A DNA stretch of 23,080 nt from JAICLL01 sp035252155 (GTDB taxonomy: Bacteria > Planctomycetota > Planctomycetia > Pirellulales > JAICIG01): contig DATFDL010000435.1 of NCBI GenBank assembly GCA_035252155.1, positions 1-23,080 on the forward strand. Direction: 5' to 3'. Position 1 is the stretch's first letter; every line of letters begins with the position of its first letter. Of the stretch, positions 15,442 through 22,356 are shown in pieces. A program made the position numbers and the translations under genes. The notes under the pieces were generated by a model. The model was not told the DNA's origin. It was given only the letters and a program-made list of their open reading frames with translations, and did not search any database.

Positions 15442-16761
15442 TCATCTGGTATCGGTTTGTTCGTCGGCAAGTGGATGCGGATGAGGATACGTAGCGCTAC
15501 CGGAGGCCGATTCGCCACGGCCCGGCTGGCCTCGATCGTGGGTGACGCTTGACTTGGCGGGACGTCCATAAATCGCAATGCGATGATCCGTGTACTGAGT
15601 GTGCGGAATCGGCGAGCGCACAGGCATGTGACAGGTGATGCACTCGTCGTTTGAATTCTTCGGGCAGAGATCGCTGCGATGGCATCGCAAACAGACGGCC
15701 ACATAGGGGCGGTCGTCGCGCGGCGAATCGCCGTGCGGATCGTGACAATCGCCGCAGAGCAGCTTGGTGGCGCTGCGCTGATAGCAGGCGCTTTGGGCCA
15801 GAGCCGCCACCGGAAACTTCGACATATGAACGTCCGTCGGCCGGTCCGCGAGCCGTGCTCGACCGTGGCACTCCCCACAGACATATAGATCGTGGAGAAG
15901 GCGGTCATCGTCGAGCTCGGCAAACGACTGGAGCAGCTCCTCGGAGGGCGATTCCGGGCGCTCGCTTTCGCGTAATCGCCGCACCGCGCCAAGCGCTTCG
16001 CTCAGCTCCGGCGCGCGAAGGGCCGCGAACTCGCCGCCGCGGGCCGCCTCGACATGCGCGCGGCCAGGGCCGTGGCAGCGCTCGCAATCGACGTTGAAAT
16101 GGGAGCGATGCCTGTCGATCGTTCCGCCCGATTGCACCAGCAGCGACGAATGGCAGGTCAAGCATCCCTGATCGCCGTGCTTGTCAATCGGCCGGCCGAG
16201 CGCGTCGGCGACCCAGGCCGGTCGGGCCGAGCGTTGGCCCGGCGTCAGGTCCCAGCCGCCGGTCTGCGAATAATAGCTGACCCGCAGCTCTTGGTAGTTT
16301 TGGGCGTCGAGTTCGCGGACGAACGTGATCGCGAGTTTGCCCGAACCCAGGGCATAAGTCATTTCGGCGTCCGCCACCGCGCTGCCGCGCTTGACTTCCA
16401 GACGCAGCTTGCCGTCGTGTTCTTCGACGCGGTATTGCAATTGGTTGGCCGCATCGAAAACGGTCGCAGGCAGCGGCAAGGAGCGTTCGCGCAGAAATTG
16501 TTCCACGGGCTGTAAGGTGGTAGCCATGCGGCTCGAACCTTGCCGGTCGCTGATGTCTTGATGGCATTCGGCGCAGGTGGCGGCGCCGACGTAATCTTCG
16601 ATCCGGGCGCCCCGGGGAGCGAGCACCTCCGGCGAGGGCTTCAGCCAGCGGTAGACCGCGGTGGCGCCCGCCGACAACACGATGAGGACGGCGACCGCCA
16701 GGCCGGCGCGTCGGGTCGCTGCACGGAAGCTCTGCGATGTTGACGGACGAAAGCTGATCAC
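15442..16761 (-). CDS. Seven-haem c-type cytochrome, membrane anchored
   Basis: A 439-residue periplasmic electron carrier related to cytochrome c554-type multihaem proteins. Seven CxxCH haem sites are seen, starting at C63, C200, C226, C295, C336, C357 and C374. A single hydrophobic helix at about 18-38, preceded by Arg residues, anchors or exports it. The first haem follows a YVGAATCAECH block typical of the c554 group. The frame is open upstream to 16905, but that 48-codon extension would run through the divergent wrbA promoter, so the GTG at 16761 is chosen; no ribosome site is obvious. It heads the minus-strand group with DUF1501 (88 bp downstream). The last 60 residues are poorly conserved in appearance and His-rich (PHPHP). 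Confidence 0.85.
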   Translation of the reverse strand: MISFRPSTSQSFRAATRRAGLAVAVLIVLSAGATAVYRWLKPSPEVLAPRGARIEDYVGAATCAECHQDISDRQGSSRMATTLQPVEQFLRERSLPLPATVFDAANQLQYRVEEHDGKLRLEVKRGSAVADAEMTYALGSGKLAITFVRELDAQNYQELRVSYYSQTGGWDLTPGQRSARPAWVADALGRPIDKHGDQGCLTCHSSLLVQSGGTIDRHRSHFNVDCERCHGPGRAHVEAARGGEFAALRAPELSEALGAVRRLRESERPESPSEELLQSFAELDDDRLLHDLYVCGECHGRARLADRPTDVHMSKFPVAALAQSACYQRSATKLLCGDCHDPHGDSPRDDRPYVAVCLRCHRSDLCPKNSNDECITCHMPVRSPIPHTQYTDHRIAIYGRPAKSSVTHDRGQPGRGESASGSATYPHPHPLADEQTDTR

Positions 16762-16819
16762 TGCGTTCGCGGTGGGGCGTTGAGGCGGGATCGGTGAAGG
16801 GACCGCCCGCGAGTAGGCG

Positions 16820-16828
16820 TATAGTATA
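16820..16828 (-). promoter_or_regulatory. Possible -10 region for the cytochrome gene
   Basis: The plus strand reads TATAGTATA, giving TATACT on the minus strand about 60 nt upstream of the GTG at 16761. No convincing -35 was found. Its position supports the shorter cytochrome start. The near-palindrome could also be read in the plus direction. Confidence 0.35.
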
Positions 16829-16863
16829 ACGCGCCACGCGCGCGACCGGCCAGCAAATGATCG

Positions 16864-16890
16864 TTGCGGCGGTGCCGCACGCGGTATAAT
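16864..16890 (+). promoter_or_regulatory. Candidate sigma-70-type promoter of wrbA
   Basis: A perfect TATAAT (16885-16890) with TTGCGG (16864-16869) 15 nt upstream, slightly short of the ideal spacing. Transcription would begin near 16897, giving a leader of about 35 nt that contains the GGAAAGGA ribosome site (16915-16922). Confidence 0.55.
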
Positions 16891-16931
16891 GGCCGGCGCC
16901 GCCACAACGCCCCCGGAAAGGATCGCCCGCC

Positions 16932-17543
16932 ATGAACGTTCTCATCGTTTACTACAGCACCTATGGCAACGTGTACCGAATGGCCCAGCTCGTGGCGGAA
17001 GGCGTGCGCGAAGTGGACGGCGCCGTGCCGGTGGTCCGCACCGTGCCGGAGCTCATTCCACAGTCGGTGATCGATTCGCGCCCCGATATGAAGGCCGGCC
17101 GCGAGCTGCAAAAAGACGTGCCGCTGGTGACCGCCGACGATTTCCGGGCGGCAGGCGCAATCGCCTTTGGCACCCCCACGCGGTTCGGCAATGTTTCTTC
17201 GCAGCTCAAAAACCAAATCGACCAGCTCACGTCGCTCTGGCTGAAGGGCGAGCTCGAAGGCAAGCCCGCCGGCGTGTTCGTCTCGACCGGCAGCTTGCAC
17301 GGCGGGCAAGAGACGACCGCCCTGACGCTGATGGCGCCGCTCATTCATCTGGGCATGGTCGTGGTTGGGGTGCCGTATTCAGTGCAGGATCTGTTCACGA
17401 CGCAGGGCGGAGGCTCGCCCTACGGCCCCGGGCATGTGGCGGGCGGCGACAACAAACGTGACATCGACTCCCACGAATCTGCCATCTGCCGGGCATTGGG
17501 ACGACGGCTGGCGCAGATCGGATTGCGTCTGCAAGCGAAATAG
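16932..17543 (+). CDS. wrbA: NAD(P)H:quinone oxidoreductase WrbA
   Basis: A 203-residue flavodoxin-fold FMN protein that reduces quinones by two electrons, protecting against redox cycling. The FMN phosphate loop STYGNVYRMA (9-18) follows a beta strand, and the family blocks TPTRFGNVSSQLKNQID, STGSLHGGQETT and GGGSPYGPGHVAG are all present. Length matches the family. GGAAAGGA (16915-16922) is the ribosome site, 9 nt before the ATG. It is divergent from the cytochrome gene, with about 170 bp between their starts, so one redox-responsive region could control both, though no operator was identified. It is followed by a heptamer array and the Fe-S protein gene. Confidence 0.95.
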   Translation: MNVLIVYYSTYGNVYRMAQLVAEGVREVDGAVPVVRTVPELIPQSVIDSRPDMKAGRELQKDVPLVTADDFRAAGAIAFGTPTRFGNVSSQLKNQIDQLTSLWLKGELEGKPAGVFVSTGSLHGGQETTALTLMAPLIHLGMVVVGVPYSVQDLFTTQGGGSPYGPGHVAGGDNKRDIDSHESAICRALGRRLAQIGLRLQAK

Positions 17544-17550
17544 CCACGGG

Positions 17551-17599
17551 AGGGTTCAGGGTTCAGGGTTCAGGGTTCAGGGTTCAGGGTTCAGGGTTC
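17551..17599 (+). repeat. Tandem heptamer array (AGGGTTC x7)
   Basis: Seven perfect head-to-tail copies of AGGGTTC fill most of the gap between the wrbA stop (17543) and the next ATG (17615). The array ends GGGTTCAGCA, as does the related array in front of the ThDP gene. Unit length is not a multiple of three, so it reads through all three frames as GSGFRVQ repeats. Confidence 0.95.
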
Positions 17600-17614
17600 A
17601 GCAAGCAAAGCCGC

Positions 17615-18061
17615 ATGAATAAAGCTTTTGTTAAGGAACCCGAGGACACGGGCGACCGGCTTTGCCCGAGGTGCGGCTCGTTAGGCGTGGCGGTCGGTTC
17701 AACGACGTTAAACGCTCAACTGCCGCCCGACGAGCGCGGCAAGCTGCCGGAATCGGCCTGGTATTGTCCCTACCCGCGGTGCGAGGTGGGCTACTTCGAC
17801 CAATTCGAGCGGTGGGTCAACGCCGATCTGTTGTTGCACCCCTCGTATCCCAAGGATCCGTCGGCGCCGATCTGCCCGTGCTTCAATTTCACCTGCGACG
17901 AGATCGAAGCTGACGTGCGCGAGCAAGACACGCGGCGCGTCAAGCAACTGCTGGCCAAGTCGAAGTCGGCGGAGGCCCGATGCACCACGATGTCGCCCAG
18001 CGGGCAATGCTGCATGCCCGAGGTGCAACGGTATTTTTTTCGGCTGCGAGAAGGGGCGTAA
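17615..18061 (+). CDS. CopZ-N-like zinc and [2Fe-2S] BFD-type protein
   Basis: A 148-residue cytoplasmic protein combining two cysteine modules. Residues 1-75 resemble the zinc-binding N-terminal domain of archaeal-type CopZ, with C17-x2-C20 and C51-x4-C56 followed by the typical YF (60-61). Residues 85-140 resemble a BFD-like [2Fe-2S] domain with C87-x-C89, C123 and C132-C133. Archaeoglobus CopZ joins such a region to a copper-binding HMA domain; no HMA (MxCxxC) domain is present here. This may make it a redox or metal-delivery partner rather than a copper carrier, by inference. No ordinary ribosome site precedes the ATG, since the heptamer array ends 15 nt upstream. It is probably co-transcribed with wrbA. 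Confidence 0.75.
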   Translation: MNKAFVKEPEDTGDRLCPRCGSLGVAVGSTTLNAQLPPDERGKLPESAWYCPYPRCEVGYFDQFERWVNADLLLHPSYPKDPSAPICPCFNFTCDEIEADVREQDTRRVKQLLAKSKSAEARCTTMSPSGQCCMPEVQRYFFRLREGA

Positions 18062-18069
18062 GCCGGGGT

Positions 18070-18252
18070 CTACGCGCACACCGCCAGTGCGTCGTCCGAC
18101 ACGCCCAACTCGACCGCGTGCATGGGCGACTCGCTCAGGTCGATCTCATATTGTTCGAGCAGCTCTTCGACAACCTCGCCAATTTGCCAAAGGCTGCACT
18201 GCGAGGCGGATTGATCGAGAAGTTTTTCACCGCACATTAATGCGAGAGGCAT
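18070..18252 (-). CDS. Small hypothetical protein (60 aa)
   Basis: A 60-residue soluble protein beginning MPLALMCGEKLLDQSASQCS. It is acidic and mostly helical in appearance, with a repeated EELLEQYEIDLSES stretch in the middle and three cysteines (7, 19 and 59). It has an excellent ribosome site, GAAGGAG, 6-7 nt before the ATG, and a plausible promoter further upstream, so it is likely real. The longer frame to 18333 has no ribosome site. It is convergent with the Fe-S protein gene, ending 8 bp from it. No function can be assigned. Confidence 0.75.
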   Translation of the reverse strand: MPLALMCGEKLLDQSASQCSLWQIGEVVEELLEQYEIDLSESPMHAVELGVSDDALAVCA

Positions 18253-18280
18253 TTTGGACTCCTTCGCCCGGTGGCCAATG

Positions 18281-18311
18281 GTGTACAAACTAAGTGTACT
18301 AAATACTGTAC
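18281..18311. promoter_or_regulatory. Three spaced GTGTAC-type repeats, candidate operator
   Basis: GTGTAC at 18281-18286 and 18294-18299, then CTGTAC at 18306-18311. They are 12-13 bp apart. They overlap the putative transcription start, the -10 box and the spacer of the promoter described separately, which is the usual place for a repressor. Confidence 0.45.
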
Positions 18312-18320
18312 GCACGTCAA
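18293..18320 (-). promoter_or_regulatory. Candidate promoter of the 60-residue gene
   Basis: On the minus strand, TTGACG (18320-18315) is followed after 16 nt by TACACT (18298-18293). The predicted start near 18286 gives a leader of about 34 nt that includes the GAAGGAG ribosome site. Confidence 0.5.
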
Positions 18321-18503
18321 GTATTCGGGGCAAGGGGGCAATCCCTGGGCCGACTCTGGACGGCCTGGGAAGGCCATCCTCCGATGCGTTGGCCTACCCC
18401 GGTAGGCGGAGGCGATTTGACGGAAAAACCGGCAAAGCGCCATTCACTTCCAGGCACCTACTCGCCTAGAATGTCAAACCCGGCTTATTCAATCACTCAG
18501 CCG

Positions 18504-18573
18504 GTAGCTGACGAGCGTGAGAAGCCAGGTCGTCTGCGTGACTTACGGCCAGATTTTTCACGAATTCCGCTAC
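18504..18573 (-). repeat. Eroded REP doublet (copy 3)
   Basis: A 70-bp element with GTAGC at one end and GCTAC at the other. The left arm keeps GTAGCTGAC, CGTGAGAAG and CAGG of the B-type arm; the right arm, read on the minus strand, keeps GTAGC, GAATTCGTGA and TCTGG of the A-type arm with three mismatches. Arm order matches copy 2 and is opposite to copy 1. Local hairpins are imperfect, so the copy looks decayed. Confidence 0.65.
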
Positions 18574-18682
18574 CCGGTGGGCAGCACATCCGAGTGCTGA
18601 AACGGGAACACTCGCCTCGAACGCCGCCCTGCCCGCCGGCTAGGCTTCGACCGCGCCAGACTTGGACCTTTTTTTGATTGGC

Positions 18683-20518
18683 ATGTCAAATACTGTTTGC
18701 GTACAACGTCGGACGGACCTGCGAAACATCGCCATCATCGCCCACGTCGATCATGGCAAGACGACGCTGGTCGATTGCCTGCTGCGGCAAAGCGGCGAGT
18801 TCCGCGCCAGCCAGCTCGTGGGCGAGCAGATTTTGGACTCGAACGACCTGGAACGAGAACGGGGCATCACCATTCTGGCCAAGAACATCGCCATCCCTTA
18901 TCGCGGTGTGAAGATTAATCTGATCGACACGCCCGGCCACGCCGATTTCGGCGGCGAGGTGGAGCGCGTGCTGCGAATGGCCGACGGCGCCTTGGTGCTG
19001 GTCGATGCCGCCGAAGGGCCGATGCCGCAAACCCGTTTCGTGCTGAGCAAGGCGTTGGAGTTCGGGCTGAAGCCGGTGGTGGTCATCAACAAGATCGACC
19101 GCTCCGATGCCCGGCCGCACGAAGTGCTCGACGAGACGTTCGAACTGTTCGTCGAGCTGGGGGCGGGCGATGCGCTGGCCGATTTCCCGTACATCTTTTC
19201 AAGCTCGCGGCAGGGCTTCGCCACGCACGACCTGGATCAGCCAACCGACTCGATGCGGCCGCTGCTCGACCTGGTGCTCGAGGCGGTGCCCGGCCCGGAG
19301 ATCGACGCCGACTCGCCGTTGCAGCTTTTGGTGACGACGCTCGATTGGTCGGAGTACGTCGGCCGCATCGCGATCGGGCGGATTCAATCGGGCCGCATTG
19401 GCCGCGGCCAACGCGTGGCCTTGTTGCAGGCCGACGACGTGGCCATGCCGTCCAAGGTGGCAAACCTCTATGTCTTTGACAAGCTCGGCCGCACCGAGGT
19501 CGAAGAAGCGACTGCCGGCGAAATTGTGGCCGTGGTGGGGTTGGAAGATGTCGAAATCGGCGACACGATCAGCGATTTCGAGGTCCGCCGACCGTTGCCG
19601 CGGCTGGAGATCGACCAGCCCACGCTGGAGATGATCTTCAGCATCAATACTTCGCCTTTGGCGGGGCGGGCGGGCAAATATGTGACCACCCGCAATCTGC
19701 GCGACCGCTTGATGAAAGAGCTGGAGCGAAACGTCGCGCTGCGCGTCGCACCGGTCGAGGGGTCCGACGCTTTCGCCGTTTCGGGCCGGGGCCTGCTGCA
19801 CCTGTCGGTGTTGATCGAAACGATGCGCCGCGAAGGGTTCGAGTTGTCGGTCGGCAAGCCGCGGGTCATTACGCGCGAGCACGAGGGCATTGTCGAAGAA
19901 CCGTTCGAGACATTGCTGGTCGAGGTGCCGCCCGATCGGCTGGGCGCGGTAATGGAGCTCACCGGAGCTCGTCGCGGCCAAATGCTCGGCATGCACACCC
20001 GTGGCGATTACGTTCATGTGATGTTCTCGATACCGGCCCGTGGTCTGATCGGCCTGCGCACCCGGCTGCTCAACGCCACCCAAGGCACGGCCATCATGCA
20101 CCATCGGTTCGAGGGCTATCGGCCGCTCGAAGGCGAGATCACCGGCCGGCCAAACGGCGTGCTGGTGTCGATCGTGTCAGGCAAGGCGGTGGCCTTTGGG
20201 CTCGATGGTTTGCAAGAGCGGGCCGAGCTGTTCATCGGTCCCGGCGACGAAGTCTACGAAGGCATGATCGTTGGCGAAAACAGTCGCTCGGGCGACATGA
20301 CCGTAAACCCGACTAAAGAGAAAAAGCTGACTAACATGCGGGCCTCGGGCAGCGACCGCAACATTCTGTTAAAACCGCCTCGCGAGATGACGCTCGAGAT
20401 GGCATTGGAGTATATTGAAGACGACGAGCTGGTCGAAGTCACGCCGTCGCACATTCGCCTGCGGAAGATGCTGCTCAGCGAGCACGACCGCCGCCGCGCC
20501 GCCCGACGCGGGGCCTAG
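18683..20518 (+). CDS. typA: Translational GTPase TypA/BipA
   Basis: TypA/BipA is a ribosome-associated GTPase of the EF-G class, needed for ribosome assembly and stress growth, for example in the cold. The 611-residue product has the family's usual length. G1 is AHVDHGKTT (20-28), G2 RGITI, G3 DTPGH (82-86) and G4 NKID (136-139). The C-terminal part contains GRGLLHLSVLIETMRREGFE, FSIPARGLIGLRTRLL and the BipA-specific tail with MTVNPTKEKKLTNMRASGSD. The ATG at 18683 is preferred over a TTG at 18662; neither has a clear ribosome site. Its TAG stop shares CTAG with the convergent minus-strand gene. Confidence 0.96.
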   Translation: MSNTVCVQRRTDLRNIAIIAHVDHGKTTLVDCLLRQSGEFRASQLVGEQILDSNDLERERGITILAKNIAIPYRGVKINLIDTPGHADFGGEVERVLRMADGALVLVDAAEGPMPQTRFVLSKALEFGLKPVVVINKIDRSDARPHEVLDETFELFVELGAGDALADFPYIFSSSRQGFATHDLDQPTDSMRPLLDLVLEAVPGPEIDADSPLQLLVTTLDWSEYVGRIAIGRIQSGRIGRGQRVALLQADDVAMPSKVANLYVFDKLGRTEVEEATAGEIVAVVGLEDVEIGDTISDFEVRRPLPRLEIDQPTLEMIFSINTSPLAGRAGKYVTTRNLRDRLMKELERNVALRVAPVEGSDAFAVSGRGLLHLSVLIETMRREGFELSVGKPRVITREHEGIVEEPFETLLVEVPPDRLGAVMELTGARRGQMLGMHTRGDYVHVMFSIPARGLIGLRTRLLNATQGTAIMHHRFEGYRPLEGEITGRPNGVLVSIVSGKAVAFGLDGLQERAELFIGPGDEVYEGMIVGENSRSGDMTVNPTKEKKLTNMRASGSDRNILLKPPREMTLEMALEYIEDDELVEVTPSHIRLRKMLLSEHDRRRAARRGA

Positions 20519-20988
20519 TTGCCGGCACGCGGCGCGGGGCTGCTTGTCGCTCGTGGCCGACGAGTGGACGTGCGGTAGGTGCCGCGGGTGGGAGTGTAGA
20601 TGGCGTCTTCATACGCTCCCCGCCGATCGAAAAAGACCGCCTGCTTGTCTTCGCGCTCCTGTTGAGGCGACGACAAATCGACGCGCCGCGCGCGGTAGGG
20701 CCGCGTACCGCGCAGCGCGGCCCGGCCGGTTCGCCGGCCGCGGTTCGCACCGTTGATTTCGTTCAGCAGCACGTCGGCCGGATTCCGTTCGCCGGGCAGG
20801 CTGGGCCCCAGGCCGCCACTGCCCCCGCCGCGCGAATACGATTCAAGGTCACGGGCGCTGCCCACACCCGAGGGCAGCAACGGGTTGGCCAGTTGAGCGT
20901 TACAAACACCGGCGGTCACCAGCATCGCGCCCACGAACAGCAGCGTTCGTAGCGCGGCGCACCATCGAAAGGCAAGCGTGTGCCGCAT
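20515..20988 (-). CDS. Secreted basic low-complexity protein
   Basis: A 157-residue exported protein with no recognised domain. Residues 1-31 form a signal peptide ending VCNA-Q. The mature part has a Gly/Ser-rich stretch (GGGSGGLG), an RNPADVLLNEING segment, then a long region very rich in Arg, Thr and Pro. It is probably disordered and could bind acidic polymers, by inference only. The ATG at 20988 has AAGGG about 8 nt upstream; 20 upstream codons are left out because they precede the signal peptide. It is the last gene of the minus-strand cluster and interlocks with typA through CTAG. Confidence 0.65.
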   Translation of the reverse strand: MRHTLAFRWCAALRTLLFVGAMLVTAGVCNAQLANPLLPSGVGSARDLESYSRGGGSGGLGPSLPGERNPADVLLNEINGANRGRRTGRAALRGTRPYRARRVDLSSPQQEREDKQAVFFDRRGAYEDAIYTPTRGTYRTSTRRPRATSSPAPRAGN

Positions 20989-21070
20989 GATTCGGCCCTT
21001 CAGCAAGAGGAGAATTGAGGTCGTCCGACTTTTGTAATTGTAGCACAACGCACGGCCCGCACCACGAGGC

Positions 21071-21646
21071 TCACCGCCCGATTTTTGCCCGTTTGCGGCT
21101 CCGCGGCGCCCCGTTCAGCTCGAATAGCTTGGGTGATTTCAGGTCGATCATTTCGGCCAGACCGGCCTCGGCGATCTCCTGCCCGCTCAGATATCGGCCG
21201 GGCTGCATCCACTGGGCCATCGCCAACCGCGAGACGCCAAACAGGTCGGCCAGCAGGTGGTCCATGCTCGTTTCAAGCTGCCCGAAGTGCCTGGCCCACT
21301 CGGCCGCCTCGGCCAGGCCCACGTGCTCCTCGCTTTGCCACTTCATGGGGTGAAACAGCAGCACGCTGTGCGGCGTCACCATCCGCCGCGTGCAGGCGGC
21401 CAGCGGCCACAGGGCGGCCGACGAGCACTCGCCCGTCACGATGCCGGTGGCCCGCAGGCGGCGCAGCAAGATGAGCGTCATCAACGAAATGCCCGCGTAA
21501 GGGCTGCCCCCCGGCGAATCGAAATAGAGCAGACACTCGCCGCCCGGCGGCACGTCGAGCAATTGCTGCGTCAGGTCGGTCTCGCGGTCGTTCAGGTCGC
21601 CGACAAAGGCCAGCTCGGGCAGATCGTGTGAGGCGTTGCGTGCCAT
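21071..21646 (-). CDS. ClpP-class serine protease-like protein, atypical active site
   Basis: A 191-residue protein with the ClpP/crotonase fold (peptidase family S14). FDSPGGSPYAG (42-52) matches the ClpP oxyanion strand. The nucleophile is probably S76 in GECSSAALW and the general base H99 in LLFHPM. The segment GRYLSGQEIAEAGLAEMIDL (149 onward) aligns with the ClpP stretch that carries the third catalytic residue, but Gly stands where ClpP has Asp. There is no signal peptide. It follows the secreted Cys-containing gene by 16 bp and is likely co-transcribed with it. It could be a non-canonical protease, an inactive paralogue of ClpP, or a variant triad. No ClpX or ClpA gene is nearby. Confidence 0.8.
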   Translation of the reverse strand: MARNASHDLPELAFVGDLNDRETDLTQQLLDVPPGGECLLYFDSPGGSPYAGISLMTLILLRRLRATGIVTGECSSAALWPLAACTRRMVTPHSVLLFHPMKWQSEEHVGLAEAAEWARHFGQLETSMDHLLADLFGVSRLAMAQWMQPGRYLSGQEIAEAGLAEMIDLKSPKLFELNGAPRSRKRAKIGR

Positions 21647-21662
21647 GTTTCCGAACGATTGG

Positions 21663-22241
21663 TTACTTGCTGTTGGGTTTCGGCTTGGCGTCTGGTTCCG
21701 TGGCGTCGATCTTGTCGCTCTTTTCGACCAACCGCTCGCGCAGGCGAGTCGGTCCCTGGCAACATTCGCACGGCTTGAGCTCGTACATTGGAATGGAGCA
21801 GACGTCGCACCAATAGTCTAGCTCATACTTCTTGCCCGACTTGATGGTATACACCCGCACCACTTGCAACATGGGCGAGCCGGAGTATCGGCGCACGAAC
21901 AACTCGACGTCGATGTCGCGCAGCCGCTCGTCGGTATAGAAGCAGCGGCCGCGCTGATCTTTGACAATCGGGTGCAGCCGGCCGTCGGGCTCTTCGAGCG
22001 CCACCAAGGCCGCCGCGGCGTCGTCATCGGTGTGAATGTTGAAACGCTCCTTCAGCGCATCGGACATCCAGACCACGCGGCCTTGAATCGACTCGGTGGT
22101 GTAGGGTCGCTTGTCGGTTTTCGACTCACGCTCGCGCTGGCCGGCAAACGCTGCTCCAGGCGCCAGAGCTAAAACCGCAACCGCCCAACAGCGGTAGCAT
22201 CTCCGATTAAGCAAACAGAGAAGAGGCCAGCGGTATATCAT
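21663..22241 (-). CDS. Secreted protein with C-terminal Cys motifs
   Basis: A 192-residue exported protein of no recognised family. The first 33 residues form a long signal peptide containing Arg and Cys and ending AFA-G. The mature protein has a globular part (about 45-140) and a cysteine motif C145-x2-C148 with C158-x-C160-C161, which could bind metal or form disulfides. The C-terminus is charged, ending PDAKPKPNSK. The ATG at 22241 is used; GTG codons at 22250 and 22247 are alternatives. It is upstream of the ClpP-like gene by 16 bp, in the same orientation. The Cys-rich protein at 7400 is not obviously its homologue. Confidence 0.7.
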   Translation of the reverse strand: MIYRWPLLCLLNRRCYRCWAVAVLALAPGAAFAGQRERESKTDKRPYTTESIQGRVVWMSDALKERFNIHTDDDAAAALVALEEPDGRLHPIVKDQRGRCFYTDERLRDIDVELFVRRYSGSPMLQVVRVYTIKSGKKYELDYWCDVCSIPMYELKPCECCQGPTRLRERLVEKSDKIDATEPDAKPKPNSK

Positions 22242-22287
22242 TGCCACCACTCAAGATCAATTGCCGCGTGCGGATAGGCATCCGCTC

Positions 22288-22356
22288 GTAGCAGACTTCG
22301 TGAGAAGTCAGGTCTTCAGCGCGGCCTGCCTCCAGAATTCTCACGAATTCTGCTAC
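22288..22356 (-). repeat. REP doublet (REPIN/BIME-like element), copy 2
   Basis: The 69-bp element is the reverse complement of copy 1 in both arms: GTAGCAGACTTC-GTGA-GAAGTC on one side and, on the minus strand, GTAGCAGAATTC-GTGA-GAATTC on the other. Only the 19-nt spacer differs. Its last four bases overlap the stop codon of the minus-strand gene at 22353, which ends on the TAG of the GTAG foot. Confidence 0.85.

Larger units (their letters stand above)
18253..18682. other. Intergenic region between divergent genes
   Basis: About 430 bp with no gene. It contains the promoter and GTGTAC repeats of the 60-residue gene (18281-18320), a 6-bp hairpin GCCTAC-CCCG-GTAGGC (18392-18407) and an eroded REP doublet (18504-18573). 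No clear typA promoter was seen. Confidence 0.6.

Noticed and set aside
16762..16905. A 48-codon N-terminal extension of the cytochrome gene
   Set aside because: It would place the start within the wrbA control region, past the apparent TATACT box, and the residues look non-coding (Pro/Arg-rich).
17551..17599. CRISPR array
   Set aside because: Units are 7 bp and contiguous with no spacers, so this is a simple tandem repeat.
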